A stretch of 64,000 nt of DNA from positions 2,232,001-2,296,000 of the forward strand of contig NZ_AP024852.1 of assembly GCF_024346715.1 (NCBI RefSeq), written 5' to 3'. Position 1 is the first letter of the stretch; every line of letters begins with the position of its first letter. A program made the translations under genes and the position numbers. A model generated the notes under the pieces. That model saw only the letters and a program-made list of their open reading frames with translations. It made no database searches and was not told the DNA's origin. This document shows positions 17,247 through 28,569 of the stretch, piece by piece. Source of the DNA: Photobacterium swingsii. Lineage in GTDB: Bacteria > Pseudomonadota > Gammaproteobacteria > Enterobacterales > Vibrionaceae.

Positions 17247-17282
17247 GAGCAGCTTCCCCTCACGGTATCGCTGCTCTTTTTT
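17247..17282 (+). terminator. Terminator between tusE and yccX
   Basis: GAGCAGC / GCTGCTC stem with a 16-nt loop, then six T. It ends tusE transcripts; the convergent yccX stop is 10 bp further. Confidence 0.85.
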
Positions 17283-17291
17283 ATCCTGCCT

Positions 17292-17564
17292 CTACAATAT
17301 TTCAAAACCATCAACGTGGCGCCATTCCACTTCATCCGCCTCTACACTTGTTACCACAGATGTTTTTGGTCCTTCTTGTAACCACGCCAGCAACTGTGTT
17401 ACTGCCTCTTCATGACCACACGCAAGCACTTCAACTGAACCATCAGGCAAGTTTTTCGCATAGCCTGTTAAACCATATTTTAAGCCTTGATGGGCGGTAT
17501 GAAAACGAAACCCAACACCTTGAACTCGTCCTTTTATCCTTGCTTTTACACAAATCTGTGACAT
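17292..17564 (-). CDS. yccX: Acylphosphatase
   Basis: 90 residues, the typical acylphosphatase size. The phosphate-binding loop 'GRVQGVGFRFHT' contains the catalytic arginine R20, and 'KNLPDGSVEV' holds the partner asparagine N38. It hydrolyses acyl phosphates in the cytoplasm. It is convergent with tusE, as in E. coli where yccX neighbours tusE and rlmI. Confidence 0.95.
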   Translation of the reverse strand: MSQICVKARIKGRVQGVGFRFHTAHQGLKYGLTGYAKNLPDGSVEVLACGHEEAVTQLLAWLQEGPKTSVVTSVEADEVEWRHVDGFEIL

Positions 17565-17653
17565 GGCTCACCTCAAGATTACATTCACCTGCACGATATA
17601 TATTTATCAGCTTTATTATCTAGCTGCATACTACCGTTTATATAGGAACACAC

Positions 17654-19054
17654 ATGAAAGAAGTCGCTTTTCGATGGATTGATAAATACCTTATTCACCT
17701 GAAACTACAAGAAAAGTTCTATCTGCTTTTTCTTCTGCCTTTTATTGCCGTTATCAGCGTCAGTGCAATTCTAGTCGATACTGCGGGTAAGCACCGTATT
17801 GAAAATACAACAAATCATGTTGCCTCTATGTCAGCACTGCTTTCTGCCAAGCAAGTGGATCGAACAGAAGCAAATTCGTTGCTTATCAATAGTGGTTTAC
17901 GGGTAGGTTCAGGCGAGATTTCTTCAACCGTTCAAGGAATGAACTACAGCATTAGTGCGGTTGAATCCCCAAGTGTTTTCAGCTATTTATCACCACTTCA
18001 AATTGGTTTTTCATCAGCTTTACTACTCATCATGCTAGCTTCAGTGTATTACATCATGTCATTCATTGGCGGTGCGATGTTTACCATGCATAAAGCCCTA
18101 CAAGGCTTAGCAGACGGTGATTTGACGGGACGATTAAACTTCTTCCCAGTACGTGATGAATTTAGCATGATAGCTATCACTATCGACCGTGTCGCTGAGC
18201 GTGAACAAAAACTGGTTCAAGCAACACAAGAAGCCACTGCCTTAATGCAGCAGATCAGCAGCCAGCTACGTCAAAGTACTCTTCAAAGTGAATCACTTTC
18301 TTCTGGTCAACAGCAGCACCTTGACTCACTTGCCAGCGCGACAGAAGAGATGGCATCGTCGATTCGTGAAGTTGCCACGCATGCACATGATACATCTGAT
18401 CAAACGCGTGAAGCACAAGCGGTGAGCGAAAAGGGCCGTGAACAAGTCAATGAGACCAAATCTGCTATCTCTACCCTGTCAGGTGAAATTAACCAAGCTT
18501 CTGATGCAGTCAACGAGCTTGATAGCAATGCAGCAAAAATCGATGACGTTGTCACAACCATCAATAGCATTTCAGAGCAGACCAACCTGCTAGCCCTTAA
18601 TGCGGCAATTGAAGCAGCACGCGCAGGTGAGCAAGGGCGAGGTTTCGCCGTGGTTGCCGACGAGGTACGTACCCTTGCTGGTCGTACACAAAGTGCAACG
18701 GTCGAAATTCAGCAAATGATCGAAGCACTGCAAGCGAATAGCCAGCAGCTAATGTCTGTGATGAAGAATACCGTTAGTCATGCATCAAACAGTGAGCAAC
18801 TAATGGATAATGTTGATAGTGATATCGGGCAAATTACCGAGCGTAACCAACAGATATCCGATCGTAGTACAGAAATTGCAGCTGCCGCTGAGCAACAAGG
18901 TGCTGTAGCTGACAACATCGCTAATAGTGTAGAGCAAGTGCGTGAGCAATCTCGTCAAATTGCGGAAATGATCGCGGCATCATCAGGTGAGATCGAAAGA
19001 TTAAACCAACAAGCTGATGTACTTGAATCATTAATGAGTGGTTTAAAGGCTTAA
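17654..19054 (+). CDS. Methyl-accepting chemotaxis protein with short periplasmic domain
   Basis: 466 residues. Hydrophobic helix about 24-42, a small periplasmic part of about 75 residues, a second helix about 113-135, then HAMP ('[17 protein letters not shown]') and the methyl-accepting coiled coil. The highly conserved hairpin tip starts near residue 308 ('[20 protein letters not shown]', '[18 protein letters not shown]') and binds CheA/CheW. The sensing domain is too small for a standard ligand fold, so the stimulus is unclear. The gene is inserted between yccX and rlmI, which are adjacent in E. coli. Confidence 0.93.
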   Translation: MKEVAFRWIDKYLIHLKLQEKFYLLFLLPFIAVISVSAILVDTAGKHRIENTTNHVASMSALLSAKQVDRTEANSLLINSGLRVGSGEISSTVQGMNYSISAVESPSVFSYLSPLQIGFSSALLLIMLASVYYIMSFIGGAMFTMHKALQGLADGDLTGRLNFFPVRDEFSMIAITIDRVAEREQKLVQATQEATALMQQISSQLRQSTLQSESLSSGQQQHLDSLASATEEMASSIREVATHAHDTSDQTREAQAVSEKGREQVNETKSAISTLSGEINQASDAVNELDSNAAKIDDVVTTINSISEQTNLLALNAAIEAARAGEQGRGFAVVADEVRTLAGRTQSATVEIQQMIEALQANSQQLMSVMKNTVSHASNSEQLMDNVDSDIGQITERNQQISDRSTEIAAAAEQQGAVADNIANSVEQVREQSRQIAEMIAASSGEIERLNQQADVLESLMSGLKA

Positions 19055-19081
19055 CCAAAGCACCTGTCAAAGCCTCATATA

Positions 19082-19108
19082 CAAGCCGCTTTAGCGGCTT
19101 GTTTTTTT
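19082..19108 (+). terminator. Rho-independent terminator after the chemotaxis gene
   Basis: CAAGCCGCT-tt-AGCGGCTTG then seven T, 27 bp past the stop. Confidence 0.92.
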
Positions 19109-19266
19109 AACTTAAAGCCCATCACTTACTCCCAACGTCCCCTCTTTCATTTTCCTTGCCTGACACCACGATACGCGTCAAATAAGCTCAATACATTGTT
19201 CAGATTGGTATTAAGACCAGAAGTTGCTATTATGCGCCCCAATCTGAATACCCTACTAGGCTCGTC

Positions 19267-20457
19267 ATGACAGCATCTATTTATTTGGTAAAGGGACGTG
19301 AAAAGTCGCTTCGCCGCCGTCACCCTTGGATTTTTTCTCGCGGCATTCAACGCATTGAAGGTAAACCTGAACTGGGTGAAACAGTTGACGTTTACGACCA
19401 CAAAGGCGAATGGCTTGCTCGTGGTGCTTTCTCACCACAATCTCAAATCCGTGTTCGTGTTTGGACGTTCGATAAAAAAGAAAAAGTTGACGTTAACTTC
19501 TTCATTAATCGCATTCAAAAAGCACAAGGTCTACGTGACATTTTAGCTGAGCGTGATGGTCTAACTGGCTACCGCCTAATTGCAGCGGAATCTGATGGTC
19601 TACCAGGTATCACCATTGACCGTTACCAAGACTACTTTGTTTGTCAGCTATTAAGTGCCGGTGCTGAAGCACAAAAAGACGCACTGATTGAAGCGCTAAA
19701 TACATGCTACCCAGATTGCAATATTTACGAACGTTCAGATGTAGCCGTTCGTAAAAAAGAAGGTCTGAAACTTCGCACTGGCGTACTTGCAGGCCAAGAA
19801 CCACCACAATTTGTGGTTATTGAAGAAAACGGTGTGAAAATCAATGTAGATATCATGGGTGGCCACAAAACGGGTTTCTACCTCGACCAACGTGATAGCC
19901 GTGAAGCTGCAGTGAAATACGTAAACGGTAAGCGCGTGCTCAACTGTTTCTGTTACACAGGTGGCTTTGGTTTATATGCCCTAAAAGGTAACGCAAGCAA
20001 AGTTGTAAACGTTGATGTTTCGCAGCATGCGCTGGATACTGCACGTTTGAATACTGAGATTAATGGCCTTCCAGTTGAAAACGCTGAGTTCTTAAATGCT
20101 GACGTATTTAAGTTACTGCGTGAATACCGTGAACGCGGTGAGCTTTTTGATGTGGTTATCATGGACCCACCTAAATTTGCTGAGTCTAAAAACCAGCTTG
20201 TAGGTGCATGCCGTGGTTACAAAGATATCAACATGCTAGCGATGCAGATATTGAAACCTGGTGGCACACTGCTAACTTACTCTTGCTCTGGTTTAATGGA
20301 CAACAACTTATTCCAAAAAATCATTGCAGATGCAGCACTTGATGCACACCGTGAAGTACAGTTTATTGAGCGTTTCAGCCAAGCGGCCGATCACCCACTA
20401 GACAGTGCTTACCCTGAAGGTTTCTACCTGAAAGGTTTTGCGTGTTACGTGAAGTAA
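19267..20457 (+). CDS. rlmI: RlmI, 23S rRNA m5C1962 methyltransferase
   Basis: 396 residues, same length as E. coli RlmI. An N-terminal PUA-like domain ('[20 protein letters not shown]') precedes the Rossmann methyltransferase with '[12 protein letters not shown]', SAM loop '[15 protein letters not shown]', catalytic '[10 protein letters not shown]' and '[10 protein letters not shown]'. It methylates C1962 of 23S rRNA with S-adenosylmethionine. A bidirectional terminator follows. Confidence 0.95.
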   Translation: MTASIYLVKGREKSLRRRHPWIFSRGIQRIEGKPELGETVDVYDHKGEWLARGAFSPQSQIRVRVWTFDKKEKVDVNFFINRIQKAQGLRDILAERDGLTGYRLIAAESDGLPGITIDRYQDYFVCQLLSAGAEAQKDALIEALNTCYPDCNIYERSDVAVRKKEGLKLRTGVLAGQEPPQFVVIEENGVKINVDIMGGHKTGFYLDQRDSREAAVKYVNGKRVLNCFCYTGGFGLYALKGNASKVVNVDVSQHALDTARLNTEINGLPVENAEFLNADVFKLLREYRERGELFDVVIMDPPKFAESKNQLVGACRGYKDINMLAMQILKPGGTLLTYSCSGLMDNNLFQKIIADAALDAHREVQFIERFSQAADHPLDSAYPEGFYLKGFACYVK

Positions 20458-20477
20458 TCGCAAATTAACGAATAAAA

Positions 20478-20503
20478 AGAAGCCCAGTATTTACTGGGCT
20501 TCT
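20478..20503. terminator. Bidirectional terminator between rlmI and the 942-residue gene
   Basis: AGAAGCCCAGTA-tt-TACTGGGCTTCT, a 12-bp perfect stem. It lies between convergent genes; A-rich left and T-rich right flanks let it serve both. Confidence 0.88.
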
Positions 20504-20555
20504 TTGTTCAGGGAGAAGTCTAACTAATCGCCTCTTATAGGCATCAGAGTTACGA

Positions 20556-23384
20556 TTAGAAGTTACCTTTTAGCTGCACATAAAACTTATCTTGACCTAA
20601 GTCTTTGTCTAGGCCGCGTGCATAACCAAACGAAACAGGTAAAGTTAAGTTATAACCTAACTTAGCTTCTACGGTTAACTGTAAACCCGCACCTGTGAGT
20701 TGTTGCCTTTCTTGACCACTATCCCACATCGCACCAGAATCAACAAAAACCGAACCCGAAATGTCCCCTAAACCAACAGGGTAAAGATCCCAGTTTTTCT
20801 CAACTCGTCCAAGCCAAGATTCAAGTTCCAAACGCTGGGTAAAGTAACGATGTCCACGTTGTACATTGTCATCATAGCCACGCAATGCTTGTGTATCACG
20901 ACCAAAGCGTACCGCTTCCTCTGCAGTCTTATTCCCCCCTAAACGAAAGGCTTTTGCCCCGCTATCGGCATAACCTGCGCCTAAACGGGCCGTTAGTGTC
21001 ATACGAGAAGGTAAGTCCCATGTTCCTAACCACTGAGCTTGATATTTCTGGCCTTGGTAATCAGTTTTAAAGGCCTCGTTGGTTTCAACAATCAAATCAG
21101 CATAATGTCCCCACCCTGTGCCAGGAACATTCAGATAGCCTTCACGATTATCAAACACAAGTCCAAGACCCACTAAGGCTTCATTGGTGCTATTAAATGG
21201 CTTCAACGTACTATTGGTTGGCTCAGACTCCACAGCTTCATGATTCCAAGTGACCCCTGCATTTAGGCTTAATTGGTCTTCAAAAGCATTCACAATATTC
21301 GCACGCTGAACGGCAATATTATCTTCACTCGTAATACGATATTGATCCTTTTCTTTATTCGCCTTTTCAAACTCATAACTACGCGATGCAGATAGTAGCC
21401 AACGTGTATCATACTGATAGAGCAAATTGTAGTTGGCTAAGCTATTAGAGAAATCCCAACTCGCTGACACTAGATAGCTGTGGCGATTCAACGCATCGGT
21501 CCCAGACGTTGTCGCACCAACCAATGACTGTTGGTCATCAATACTTAATACAGGCAACCAACTTCGCGGGTATAAGGTTGAAAGCGCGCTGTAGGGTTTT
21601 GGCTGTGATTTCTCCACGGAATCGACAACCGCAGGCGGGTAATCATAACGCCCTTGCTGGCTTGCAATAGTGAATGTTTTTATAGCGCTAGGCTGTATAA
21701 TTTCACGTAGCGTATAACCATTAGAGCCATAAGCTTGATACACTAAGCCCAGCCCTGGTTGCCATTGAGGCGCAAAAGCACCACCAACTTCACGGGTCCA
21801 CTGTTCTACTTCGCCAGTTTCAACATCCATCGCATAAATGTTATAAACCCCATCATAGTCAGCACTGAACATCACACGACCGTCAGGCAGCATGACAGGT
21901 GTTCGTTCAATTGCTTTCGTGTCTGTTAATGCATGCCATGTCCGTGTAGTCAAATCAAACCGTTCGAGGTTCCAACCTTGCTGTGGGCGTTTCAAGCTAG
22001 CAATAACCGCAGTACCATCAGCCGTCACTGTATAGTCACCCAACACAAACTCTTTTTCACCTTGCCACAGCTTTTCTTGCTGGCCGTCAGGTTTAGCGTC
22101 GATCAACCATAGCTCGCTGAGACCACCAACTTTACGACTAGTCACTAACTGCTGGCCATTAGGCATCCAACGTACTGTTTGGAAGCGCGAATGATTGGTA
22201 ACACGCGTCCAGCTACCCGCTTGGTAGATAAAAATATCATTCGTCAAACGTCCATCGGCATAGCTGATCGCGCGTGAAGCTGCAATACCAGCCTGCGGAT
22301 GTGTATCCAGCGCAGAAATACCCTTGGTATGCACTACGGGCGTCCACTGAGCATCGCCACGTTGTCGCTTTAAAGTGCTTAGCTCTGGTCGATCTTCACC
22401 ATTCGATCGATTCACTAATAACCCAAGTTCGCTTGGCGCCGTTATTTGCTGAAAAACGTTAGTCTGAATGTCTTGCCCTGTAACAGCACTGGTTTCAAGG
22501 CTGGCAATTTGTGCCGAGTATTTCTTATCTAAATACGACTCGAAATCTTGCCATAACGTCATAAAGTCTTTCCCAAACGCCCTTTTAGCTGAACCACTAA
22601 TCAAGAAGTAAGGAATAACTTTACGGCTATAGTCTTGCATGTATTCTTCAATGGCTTTTTCACCATAGGTTGTCGCTAAATACTCGTAAAAGTACGCGCC
22701 ATAAAGATAATGTGTATTGAATGGCAGCTCACGGGCAGATGAAACCACTTGTTTTAAAGACTTCTTCCCTTCCGCAACTTCCATTCGCATTTGCATATCG
22801 AATAGATTACTTTGCAAGCGACCATAACCTAAGGCTTTATTAGTTTCTAAATAAACCGCTAAACCCTCAAGAAGCAAGGTTGGAGTCAACGCATGTGGGA
22901 ACAAAAAGGCATGTCGCCCTAGAACATGGCGAATACCTTTTACGGCACCATTACCCAATTCCATCTGCATGATATGCGTGTATTCGTGGCGCAGTAGCGT
23001 ATGCATCCACTCATCATTCGAGCTTAAACTGCTCGCTTCACTTGGTGGTGACATGTACAACCGAATTTGAGGATAAGGAACAGGGGTCGCCCAGCCATTT
23101 GACATGTCCACGTCATCAACGAGAACAAGCTGTGTCTTTAGGCTTGGCGCTGTTTTGAAGAATGGGAGTAATTCAGTATGTATTCTTTCGGCGATATCTA
23201 ATACGCGGCTGGCATCTTGCTCATGGCCATTACGAAAGCTCACTGAGAAATGCTCTGATTCTTGTGTTAACCATGTCTGATCTTGCTTATCCCATGCAAC
23301 TGGCTCAGCAGCCACATTGGAAACAACGACCATAGGTGCAACAAGCGCACCGACTAAGGCTAAAGGCGTTAGTGTCTTTTTCAT
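20556..23384 (-). CDS. Outer-membrane protein: HExxH metallopeptidase-like domain, TolB-like propeller and beta-barrel
   Basis: 942 residues with a signal peptide (cleavage near 'NVAAEP', about residue 26). The N-terminal third holds H133-E134-x-x-H137 ('LLRHEYTHIMQ') and E173 in 'LLLEGLAVYLE', the layout of a gluzincin-type zinc peptidase. Residues about 320-600 contain repeated blades of the PD40/TolB type ('RWMPNGQQLVTSRKVGGLSE', 'VMLPDGRVMFSADYDGVYNI'). The last 300 residues alternate polar and hydrophobic in beta-hairpins and end in 'KFYVQLKGNF' with a C-terminal Phe, as BAM-inserted barrels do. Function is not known; proteolysis is inferred from the motif only. Confidence 0.8.
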   Translation of the reverse strand: MKKTLTPLALVGALVAPMVVVSNVAAEPVAWDKQDQTWLTQESEHFSVSFRNGHEQDASRVLDIAERIHTELLPFFKTAPSLKTQLVLVDDVDMSNGWATPVPYPQIRLYMSPPSEASSLSSNDEWMHTLLRHEYTHIMQMELGNGAVKGIRHVLGRHAFLFPHALTPTLLLEGLAVYLETNKALGYGRLQSNLFDMQMRMEVAEGKKSLKQVVSSARELPFNTHYLYGAYFYEYLATTYGEKAIEEYMQDYSRKVIPYFLISGSAKRAFGKDFMTLWQDFESYLDKKYSAQIASLETSAVTGQDIQTNVFQQITAPSELGLLVNRSNGEDRPELSTLKRQRGDAQWTPVVHTKGISALDTHPQAGIAASRAISYADGRLTNDIFIYQAGSWTRVTNHSRFQTVRWMPNGQQLVTSRKVGGLSELWLIDAKPDGQQEKLWQGEKEFVLGDYTVTADGTAVIASLKRPQQGWNLERFDLTTRTWHALTDTKAIERTPVMLPDGRVMFSADYDGVYNIYAMDVETGEVEQWTREVGGAFAPQWQPGLGLVYQAYGSNGYTLREIIQPSAIKTFTIASQQGRYDYPPAVVDSVEKSQPKPYSALSTLYPRSWLPVLSIDDQQSLVGATTSGTDALNRHSYLVSASWDFSNSLANYNLLYQYDTRWLLSASRSYEFEKANKEKDQYRITSEDNIAVQRANIVNAFEDQLSLNAGVTWNHEAVESEPTNSTLKPFNSTNEALVGLGLVFDNREGYLNVPGTGWGHYADLIVETNEAFKTDYQGQKYQAQWLGTWDLPSRMTLTARLGAGYADSGAKAFRLGGNKTAEEAVRFGRDTQALRGYDDNVQRGHRYFTQRLELESWLGRVEKNWDLYPVGLGDISGSVFVDSGAMWDSGQERQQLTGAGLQLTVEAKLGYNLTLPVSFGYARGLDKDLGQDKFYVQLKGNF

Positions 23385-23822
23385 AAATCCATTTCTTATT
23401 ATTGCCTGTCAGTATGCAGGCGTATTTTTATATTTAAATGCTGTTTTAATTTACAGTTTGCAAGCTGGAACAAAACACATCACATAAATCTCATGATCCA
23501 AACAACATCAGAGTGAGTGGTTTACCATCATTATCAATTAAGTGAACGGTGTTTTATTGTGTGACATATAAGCATAACTTGCTTAGCAATGTCTAGGAAA
23601 TGAACAATTTTTTCAGAAAACACTTTACTCCCACCGTTACCATCATCCAAAAGGGCGAAAAAATTTCTAAATATCAGAGAAAGAGAGCTCATCAGAGAGT
23701 GGTGAAATATCAATCTATATAACAATTTAGGCGATACTATCTCTTGTTACATTCATTTTCTGTTAAAGTGAGCAGTGTAAATTATCAAGCTGCGATATCA
23801 CGCATTGACTCAAGGATAAGAT
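23385..23822. other. Divergent intergenic region between the outer-membrane protease-like gene and yccT
   Basis: 438 bp, A+T-rich, no convincing ORF. It must hold two promoters pointing outwards. I see no clear operator; the sequence TTGTGTGACATATAAGC near 23557 only half-matches a CRP site. Confidence 0.4.
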
Positions 23823-24464
23823 ATGAAACTTCGAACCGCATTTATTGCGCTTGCAGCAGCAAGTGCGAGCCTACCTGCACTGGCAGATGTCACTCTTGCG
23901 CTACCATCAACGGCTGAATTGGTACTCGTAAATGGAAAGAGTGCAGAAGGTAACGACACTTTAACGCTAAAAGATGGTACTAACCAAGTCGCATTCCGCT
24001 ACGAGGGTGGTTACCGCGAAAATGGCGATTACGCGCTGTTTAGCTCGAATGTTATGATCATTAAATTCAGTGGAACAAATGCTAATTACACGCTAGAGCT
24101 TCCGAAGATTTCTTCCGAGATTGAGGGCAACCGCTTTAATAAAAAGCCTGTCATTAACCTAACCGATGCGAACGGTAAAGCAGCTGAGTTTGAACAAGGT
24201 CGCCTAATCAAGAACGGCATCCAATTTGGCCGTGATTTTGAAGCAGAAATGGCAGCTTATAACCAAACATCTCAACCGGCTGCTCTTGCTGGCGCCGTCG
24301 CTGTAACAACACTACCCGCTATTGTTACGCCAGCAGCACCAACAACAAGTAATACTTCACCTGTACCACAGGGTGAAAACACAGCCGAAAACATGCTGAA
24401 CTATTGGTATTCACAAGCTGATGAAGCAACAAAGGCTCGCTTTAAAGCGCGTATAAGCCAATAA
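23823..24464 (+). CDS. yccT: YccT/CsgI-like DUF2057 (UPF0319) periplasmic protein
   Basis: 213 residues with a signal peptide cleaved after 'PALA' (about residue 21). The body has family features: 'VTLALPSTAELVLVNGK', 'LKDGTNQVAFRYEGGY', 'SNVMIIKF' and 'IEGNRFNKKPVINL'. E. coli YccT (CsgI) is periplasmic and lowers curli assembly; no curli genes are in this window, so a different role is likely here. An Ala/Thr/Pro linker (about residues 155-185) separates the domain from a short C-terminal helix. Confidence 0.88.
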   Translation: MKLRTAFIALAAASASLPALADVTLALPSTAELVLVNGKSAEGNDTLTLKDGTNQVAFRYEGGYRENGDYALFSSNVMIIKFSGTNANYTLELPKISSEIEGNRFNKKPVINLTDANGKAAEFEQGRLIKNGIQFGRDFEAEMAAYNQTSQPAALAGAVAVTTLPAIVTPAAPTTSNTSPVPQGENTAENMLNYWYSQADEATKARFKARISQ

Positions 24465-24922
24465 GTACATGCGATTTTAGTTAGGCGCAGCGAACATGTT
24501 GCGCTTGACTAGGCGCTCTACTCCCCCCCCTTTATTCGGCTTTATAGAACCTACACTCACTATTTTTAGCCTTATTTCCCCCGCGTTAATGCCCAAAAGA
24601 GCGAAGTACCATCACGTTTTGCTTCTGTTGCTGATGAAGGGCGCAATCAACACCTAACATCAAATAACGTATCACATTCTAATTTATTAAAATTTCACCA
24701 TTATACCCCAGTGGAATACGAGCATTTTATTAAGTTACTGCTGCAAAATAAGTTAGGTTTCGTTACATGAAATCAACATCCACTTGGGACTAAGTATGTA
24801 AATCTAGACATTTAAAAGTGACTCAAGCCAGCCCTTATCTATAGTTAGTTTACGGCAAATATAAAGTTTCATCTTGTCGTTACAGAACGCTAATTTCATT
24901 ACTATTATTTAAGGATGATGTC
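24465..24922. other. Intergenic region upstream of the chitinase gene
   Basis: 458 bp with a C-run near 24525 and A+T-rich sequence afterwards. No gene or recognisable riboswitch. It should hold the chitinase promoter; no operator could be assigned. Confidence 0.4.
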
Positions 24923-27900
24923 ATGAACCACTCGAAACAAGGAAAGGCACTTAAGCAAAGCTTTATGCTTAGCACGCTTGCCGTTTCATGTGCTCTAGCT
25001 TTTAACGCACAAGCTGCAATGGACTGTAGCAATATAGATAATTGGAACAGCACAACGGCCTATAGTGGCGGTGCTCAAGTACAAGAAGCGAATAAAGTTT
25101 TTAAAGCAAACTGGTGGACACAAGGAAATAGCCCAACATCACATTCAGGCGCTCACCAAGAGTGGAGTTTTGTGGATGACTGTAACAACGGAGGAGCTAA
25201 CGAACTACCCACAGTTGCGATCACCTCACCTTCCTCTTCCGATGCGATTGTTGCGGGAGATATTGTCGCGATTACAGCAAATGCAGCAGATACTGACGGC
25301 ACTGTCGCTAAAGTCGAATTCTATATAGGCGCAACCTTGCTTGCGACTGTTTCTCAAGCTCCTTACGTCACAAATTGGACCGCAGTTACCGGCAACCAAA
25401 CCATTAAAGCAATTGCCTTTGATGACAAAGGAGCAACCGCTGAATCTATTACAACAGTCAATGTTACTGACACTTCAAATGCTTTGCCTACAACCAGCGT
25501 AACGCTATCAGCCAATAACGTCACTCTCGGTGATCTAGTTACCTTAACAGCAACCGCTGCAGATACAGATGGCACTGTGGCAAAAGTTGATTTTTACGTT
25601 GATGGTACCCTTGTAGGAACAGCCGCAACTGCGCCGTATACGTTGGCTTATACAACCACCAAGGCAGGCTCGCTCAATATCTTTAGCCGTGCTACCGATG
25701 ATTTGGGTGCAACAGGTGATTCTGCAATTGTTTCGCTTACCGTCAAGGGGGGCGCGGTGGTGAACAATTGCCGTCCTGATGGTCTTTACCAAACTGAAGG
25801 AGTCAATGTTCCATACTGTACCATTTACGACCAAGATGGCCGTGAACAAATGGGGGCAGACCACCCTCGCCGTGTTATTGGCTACTTCACGAGCTGGCGT
25901 TCTGGTGATGATCCACAAGCACAATACCTAGTAAAAGACATTCCTTGGGAACAATTAACCCATATTAACTACGCATTTGTGAGTATCGGCTCTGACGGTA
26001 AAGTGAATGTTGGTGATGTCACAGACCCGAACAACGCAGCAACAGGTAAAGAATGGCCTGGTGTTGAGATTGACCCTACACTCGGTTTCAAAGGTCACTT
26101 TGGTGCACTTGCCACCTATAAAAAGAAACACGATGTTAAAACACTGATTTCCATTGGTGGTTGGGCTGAAACAGGTGGACACTTTGGCCCTGATGGCAAA
26201 CGTGTTGCCGACGGTGGCTTCTACACTATGACCACTAATGCTGATGGCTCAATTAACCATGCAGGTATCGAAAAATTTGCCACCTCTGCGGTTGAAATGC
26301 TCCGTAAATACCAATTCGATGGATTAGATATCGACTATGAATATCCAACCTCTATGGCTGGCGCTGGTAATCCTGATGATAAAGGCTTCATGGAGCCTCG
26401 TCGTGCTTACCTATGGGCTTCGTACCAAGAGCTGATGAAGGTTTTACGTCAGAAGCTGGATAAAGCATCTGCGCAAGATGGCATTCACTACATGTTAACC
26501 ATAGCAGCACCATCGTCAGGTTATTTATTACGTGGGATGGAAACATTCGATGTCACTAAATACCTCGATTACGTCAACATCATGTCTTATGACTTACACG
26601 GTGCTTGGAATGATCACGTAGGTCACAATGCAGCGCTTTACGATACAGGTAAAGATTCAGAGCTAGCAATGTGGAATGTCTACAACACTGCGGCATACGG
26701 CGGCATTGGTTACTTGAATACGGATTGGGCCTACCATTACTTCCGTGGTTCTATGCCAGCAGGCCGTATCAATATTGGTGTCCCTTACTACACCCGTGGT
26801 TGGCAAGGAGTAACTGGCGGTGAAAACGGTTTGTGGGGCCGCGCAGCACTACCAAATCAAGCAGATTGCGCACCAGGTACTGGTGAAGGTGAGAAGAACA
26901 ACTGTGGTAACGGTGCACTGGGTATCGACAACATGTGGCACGACCTCAACTCCGCAGGTAACGAGATGGGCGCAGGCTCTAACCCTATGTGGCATGCAAT
27001 GAACCTTGCGCAAGGTATTTACGGTACTTACACCGCAGCTTATGGCTTAGACCCTGTCAACGATCCTCAAGATAAATTAGTTGGTAGTTACGCACGCCAT
27101 TACGATAATGTTGCAGTCGCACCATGGCTGTGGAATGCAGAGAAGAAGGTCTTCCTATCGACCGAAGATAAAGACTCTATCAATGTCAAAGCTGATTATG
27201 TCATCGACAAAGGCATTGGCGGCATCATGTTCTGGGAACTTGCAGGGGATTACAACTGTTATGTACTCGATGCTAACGGGAATCGTGCAGGCGTGGACGT
27301 GAGTGAAATGTCATGTAAAAACGGAACGGGTGAATACCACATGGGTAACACCATGACCAATGCCATGTATGAGAAGTTTAAATCTGCAACACCTTATGGC
27401 AATAAGGTAGCAACAGGTGCTATTCCAACTGAAGCACTCGACATTGCTATCTCTGTTGGCGGATTTAAAGTGGGTGATCAAAACTACCCTATCAACCCGA
27501 AAATTACCTTCACCAATAACACCGGCCATGCATTACCTGGCGGTACTGAGTTCCAATTCGATATTCCAACATCGGCACCTGATAATGCGAAAGACCAATC
27601 GGGCGGCGGTCTGAAAGTGATCGCATCGGGCCATACTCAGGCAAACAACATCGGTGGCCTAACGGGTGAAATGCACCGTGTTGCCTTTACGCTGCCATCA
27701 TGGAAAGAATTGCCAGCAGGCGGTACTTACGAACTTGATATGGTTTACTACCTACCTATCTCTGGCCCTGCAAACTATGCTGTTACGGTGAACGGTAAAG
27801 AGTACGCCTTTAAGTTTGAGCAACCTGACTTACCAATTGGTGATATCAGTGGCGGTAATAACGGTGGCAACAATGGTGGAGATAACGGCGGTGGTACCTG

Positions 27901-28081
27901 TAGTACAACAGGGCTAAATGTCTACCCTAACTGGCCACAAACCGACTGGGCAGGTAACCCAAGCCATGCAAACCAAGGTGATAAAATCGTACACAATGGC
28001 ATCGTTTATCAAGCAAATTGGTGGACGAGTGCTATTCCTGGCAGTGACGGCAGCTGGGCTACCGTTTGTAGTGTGAAGTAA
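24923..28081 (+). CDS. Multidomain secreted GH18 chitinase
   Basis: 1052 residues. In order: signal peptide (cleaved near 'AQAA', residue 32); a CBM5/12 chitin-binding module with the W64-W65 pair ('KANWWTQG'); two bacterial Ig-like repeats (about 92-275, each with 'DTDGTVAKV'); GH18 catalytic domain with '[10 protein letters not shown]' whose acid/base is E473; a chitinase C-terminal beta domain (about 840-970); a Gly/Asn linker; and a second CBM5/12 ('YQANWWTSA'). It cleaves chitin extracellularly with retention through substrate assistance. The double CBM5/12 bracket suggests crystalline chitin. Monocistronic, with a hairpin downstream. Confidence 0.93.
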   Translation: MNHSKQGKALKQSFMLSTLAVSCALAFNAQAAMDCSNIDNWNSTTAYSGGAQVQEANKVFKANWWTQGNSPTSHSGAHQEWSFVDDCNNGGANELPTVAITSPSSSDAIVAGDIVAITANAADTDGTVAKVEFYIGATLLATVSQAPYVTNWTAVTGNQTIKAIAFDDKGATAESITTVNVTDTSNALPTTSVTLSANNVTLGDLVTLTATAADTDGTVAKVDFYVDGTLVGTAATAPYTLAYTTTKAGSLNIFSRATDDLGATGDSAIVSLTVKGGAVVNNCRPDGLYQTEGVNVPYCTIYDQDGREQMGADHPRRVIGYFTSWRSGDDPQAQYLVKDIPWEQLTHINYAFVSIGSDGKVNVGDVTDPNNAATGKEWPGVEIDPTLGFKGHFGALATYKKKHDVKTLISIGGWAETGGHFGPDGKRVADGGFYTMTTNADGSINHAGIEKFATSAVEMLRKYQFDGLDIDYEYPTSMAGAGNPDDKGFMEPRRAYLWASYQELMKVLRQKLDKASAQDGIHYMLTIAAPSSGYLLRGMETFDVTKYLDYVNIMSYDLHGAWNDHVGHNAALYDTGKDSELAMWNVYNTAAYGGIGYLNTDWAYHYFRGSMPAGRINIGVPYYTRGWQGVTGGENGLWGRAALPNQADCAPGTGEGEKNNCGNGALGIDNMWHDLNSAGNEMGAGSNPMWHAMNLAQGIYGTYTAAYGLDPVNDPQDKLVGSYARHYDNVAVAPWLWNAEKKVFLSTEDKDSINVKADYVIDKGIGGIMFWELAGDYNCYVLDANGNRAGVDVSEMSCKNGTGEYHMGNTMTNAMYEKFKSATPYGNKVATGAIPTEALDIAISVGGFKVGDQNYPINPKITFTNNTGHALPGGTEFQFDIPTSAPDNAKDQSGGGLKVIASGHTQANNIGGLTGEMHRVAFTLPSWKELPAGGTYELDMVYYLPISGPANYAVTVNGKEYAFKFEQPDLPIGDISGGNNGGNNGGDNGGGTCSTTGLNVYPNWPQTDWAGNPSHANQGDKIVHNGIVYQANWWTSAIPGSDGSWATVCSVK

Positions 28082-28100
28082 CATCCGCTAAATCAGTATC

Positions 28101-28125
28101 AAAGTGCAGGGCTCCCCTGCACTTT
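28101..28125 (+). terminator. Stem-loop after the chitinase gene
   Basis: AAAGTGCAGGG-ctc-CCCTGCACTTT, 11-bp perfect stem, 20 bp past the stop. The T-stretch is short, so it may act as mRNA stabiliser as well as terminator. Confidence 0.75.
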
Positions 28126-28569
28126 CACCTCTGCTCAAAAAACACCCTAGCATCACCAATAACAAACAAGATGTCAGCAACTAGTCTTAAATAGACTAAG
28201 AGCAAGAGTAAAAAAATGCGATAAATCGCTCAAAAACCAACCAAACAGTTCTGCGGTTACATTTCCTCACTTTTATCTGAGCAATAATTTCATTCACAAT
28301 AGAATACAAATACTTATTCTTAAGTTACGAGCCTTTTTGTTCATTAATCCATTTAAGCTTGATGAATTAACTAAACTTCAATTAAACAGCGTTTAGTTCA
28401 TAAGCACTTGTTATTAATATCTAAGAATTTATCATGATAAAATAATCCTAGGATTTTAACTCTTTTATCATGCATATCATTGTACGTCGCGTAGCTAAAC
28501 ATATTCATTTTTTATGGTAAAGTCTGACTCCAATTTTTAATTTACTAATTAAATGAGTATTTAAGGAAA
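28126..28569. other. A+T-rich intergenic region upstream of the L,D-transpeptidase-like gene
   Basis: 444 bp without a gene. It contains the palindrome AATCCTAGGATT near 28445 flanked by two TTTATCATG repeats, which could be an operator for the downstream gene. Nothing else was recognised. Confidence 0.4.

Noticed and set aside
24520..24535. Poly-C tract upstream of the chitinase gene
   Set aside because: It lies 390 bp from the start, far from a plausible promoter spacer, so no phase-variation role can be argued.
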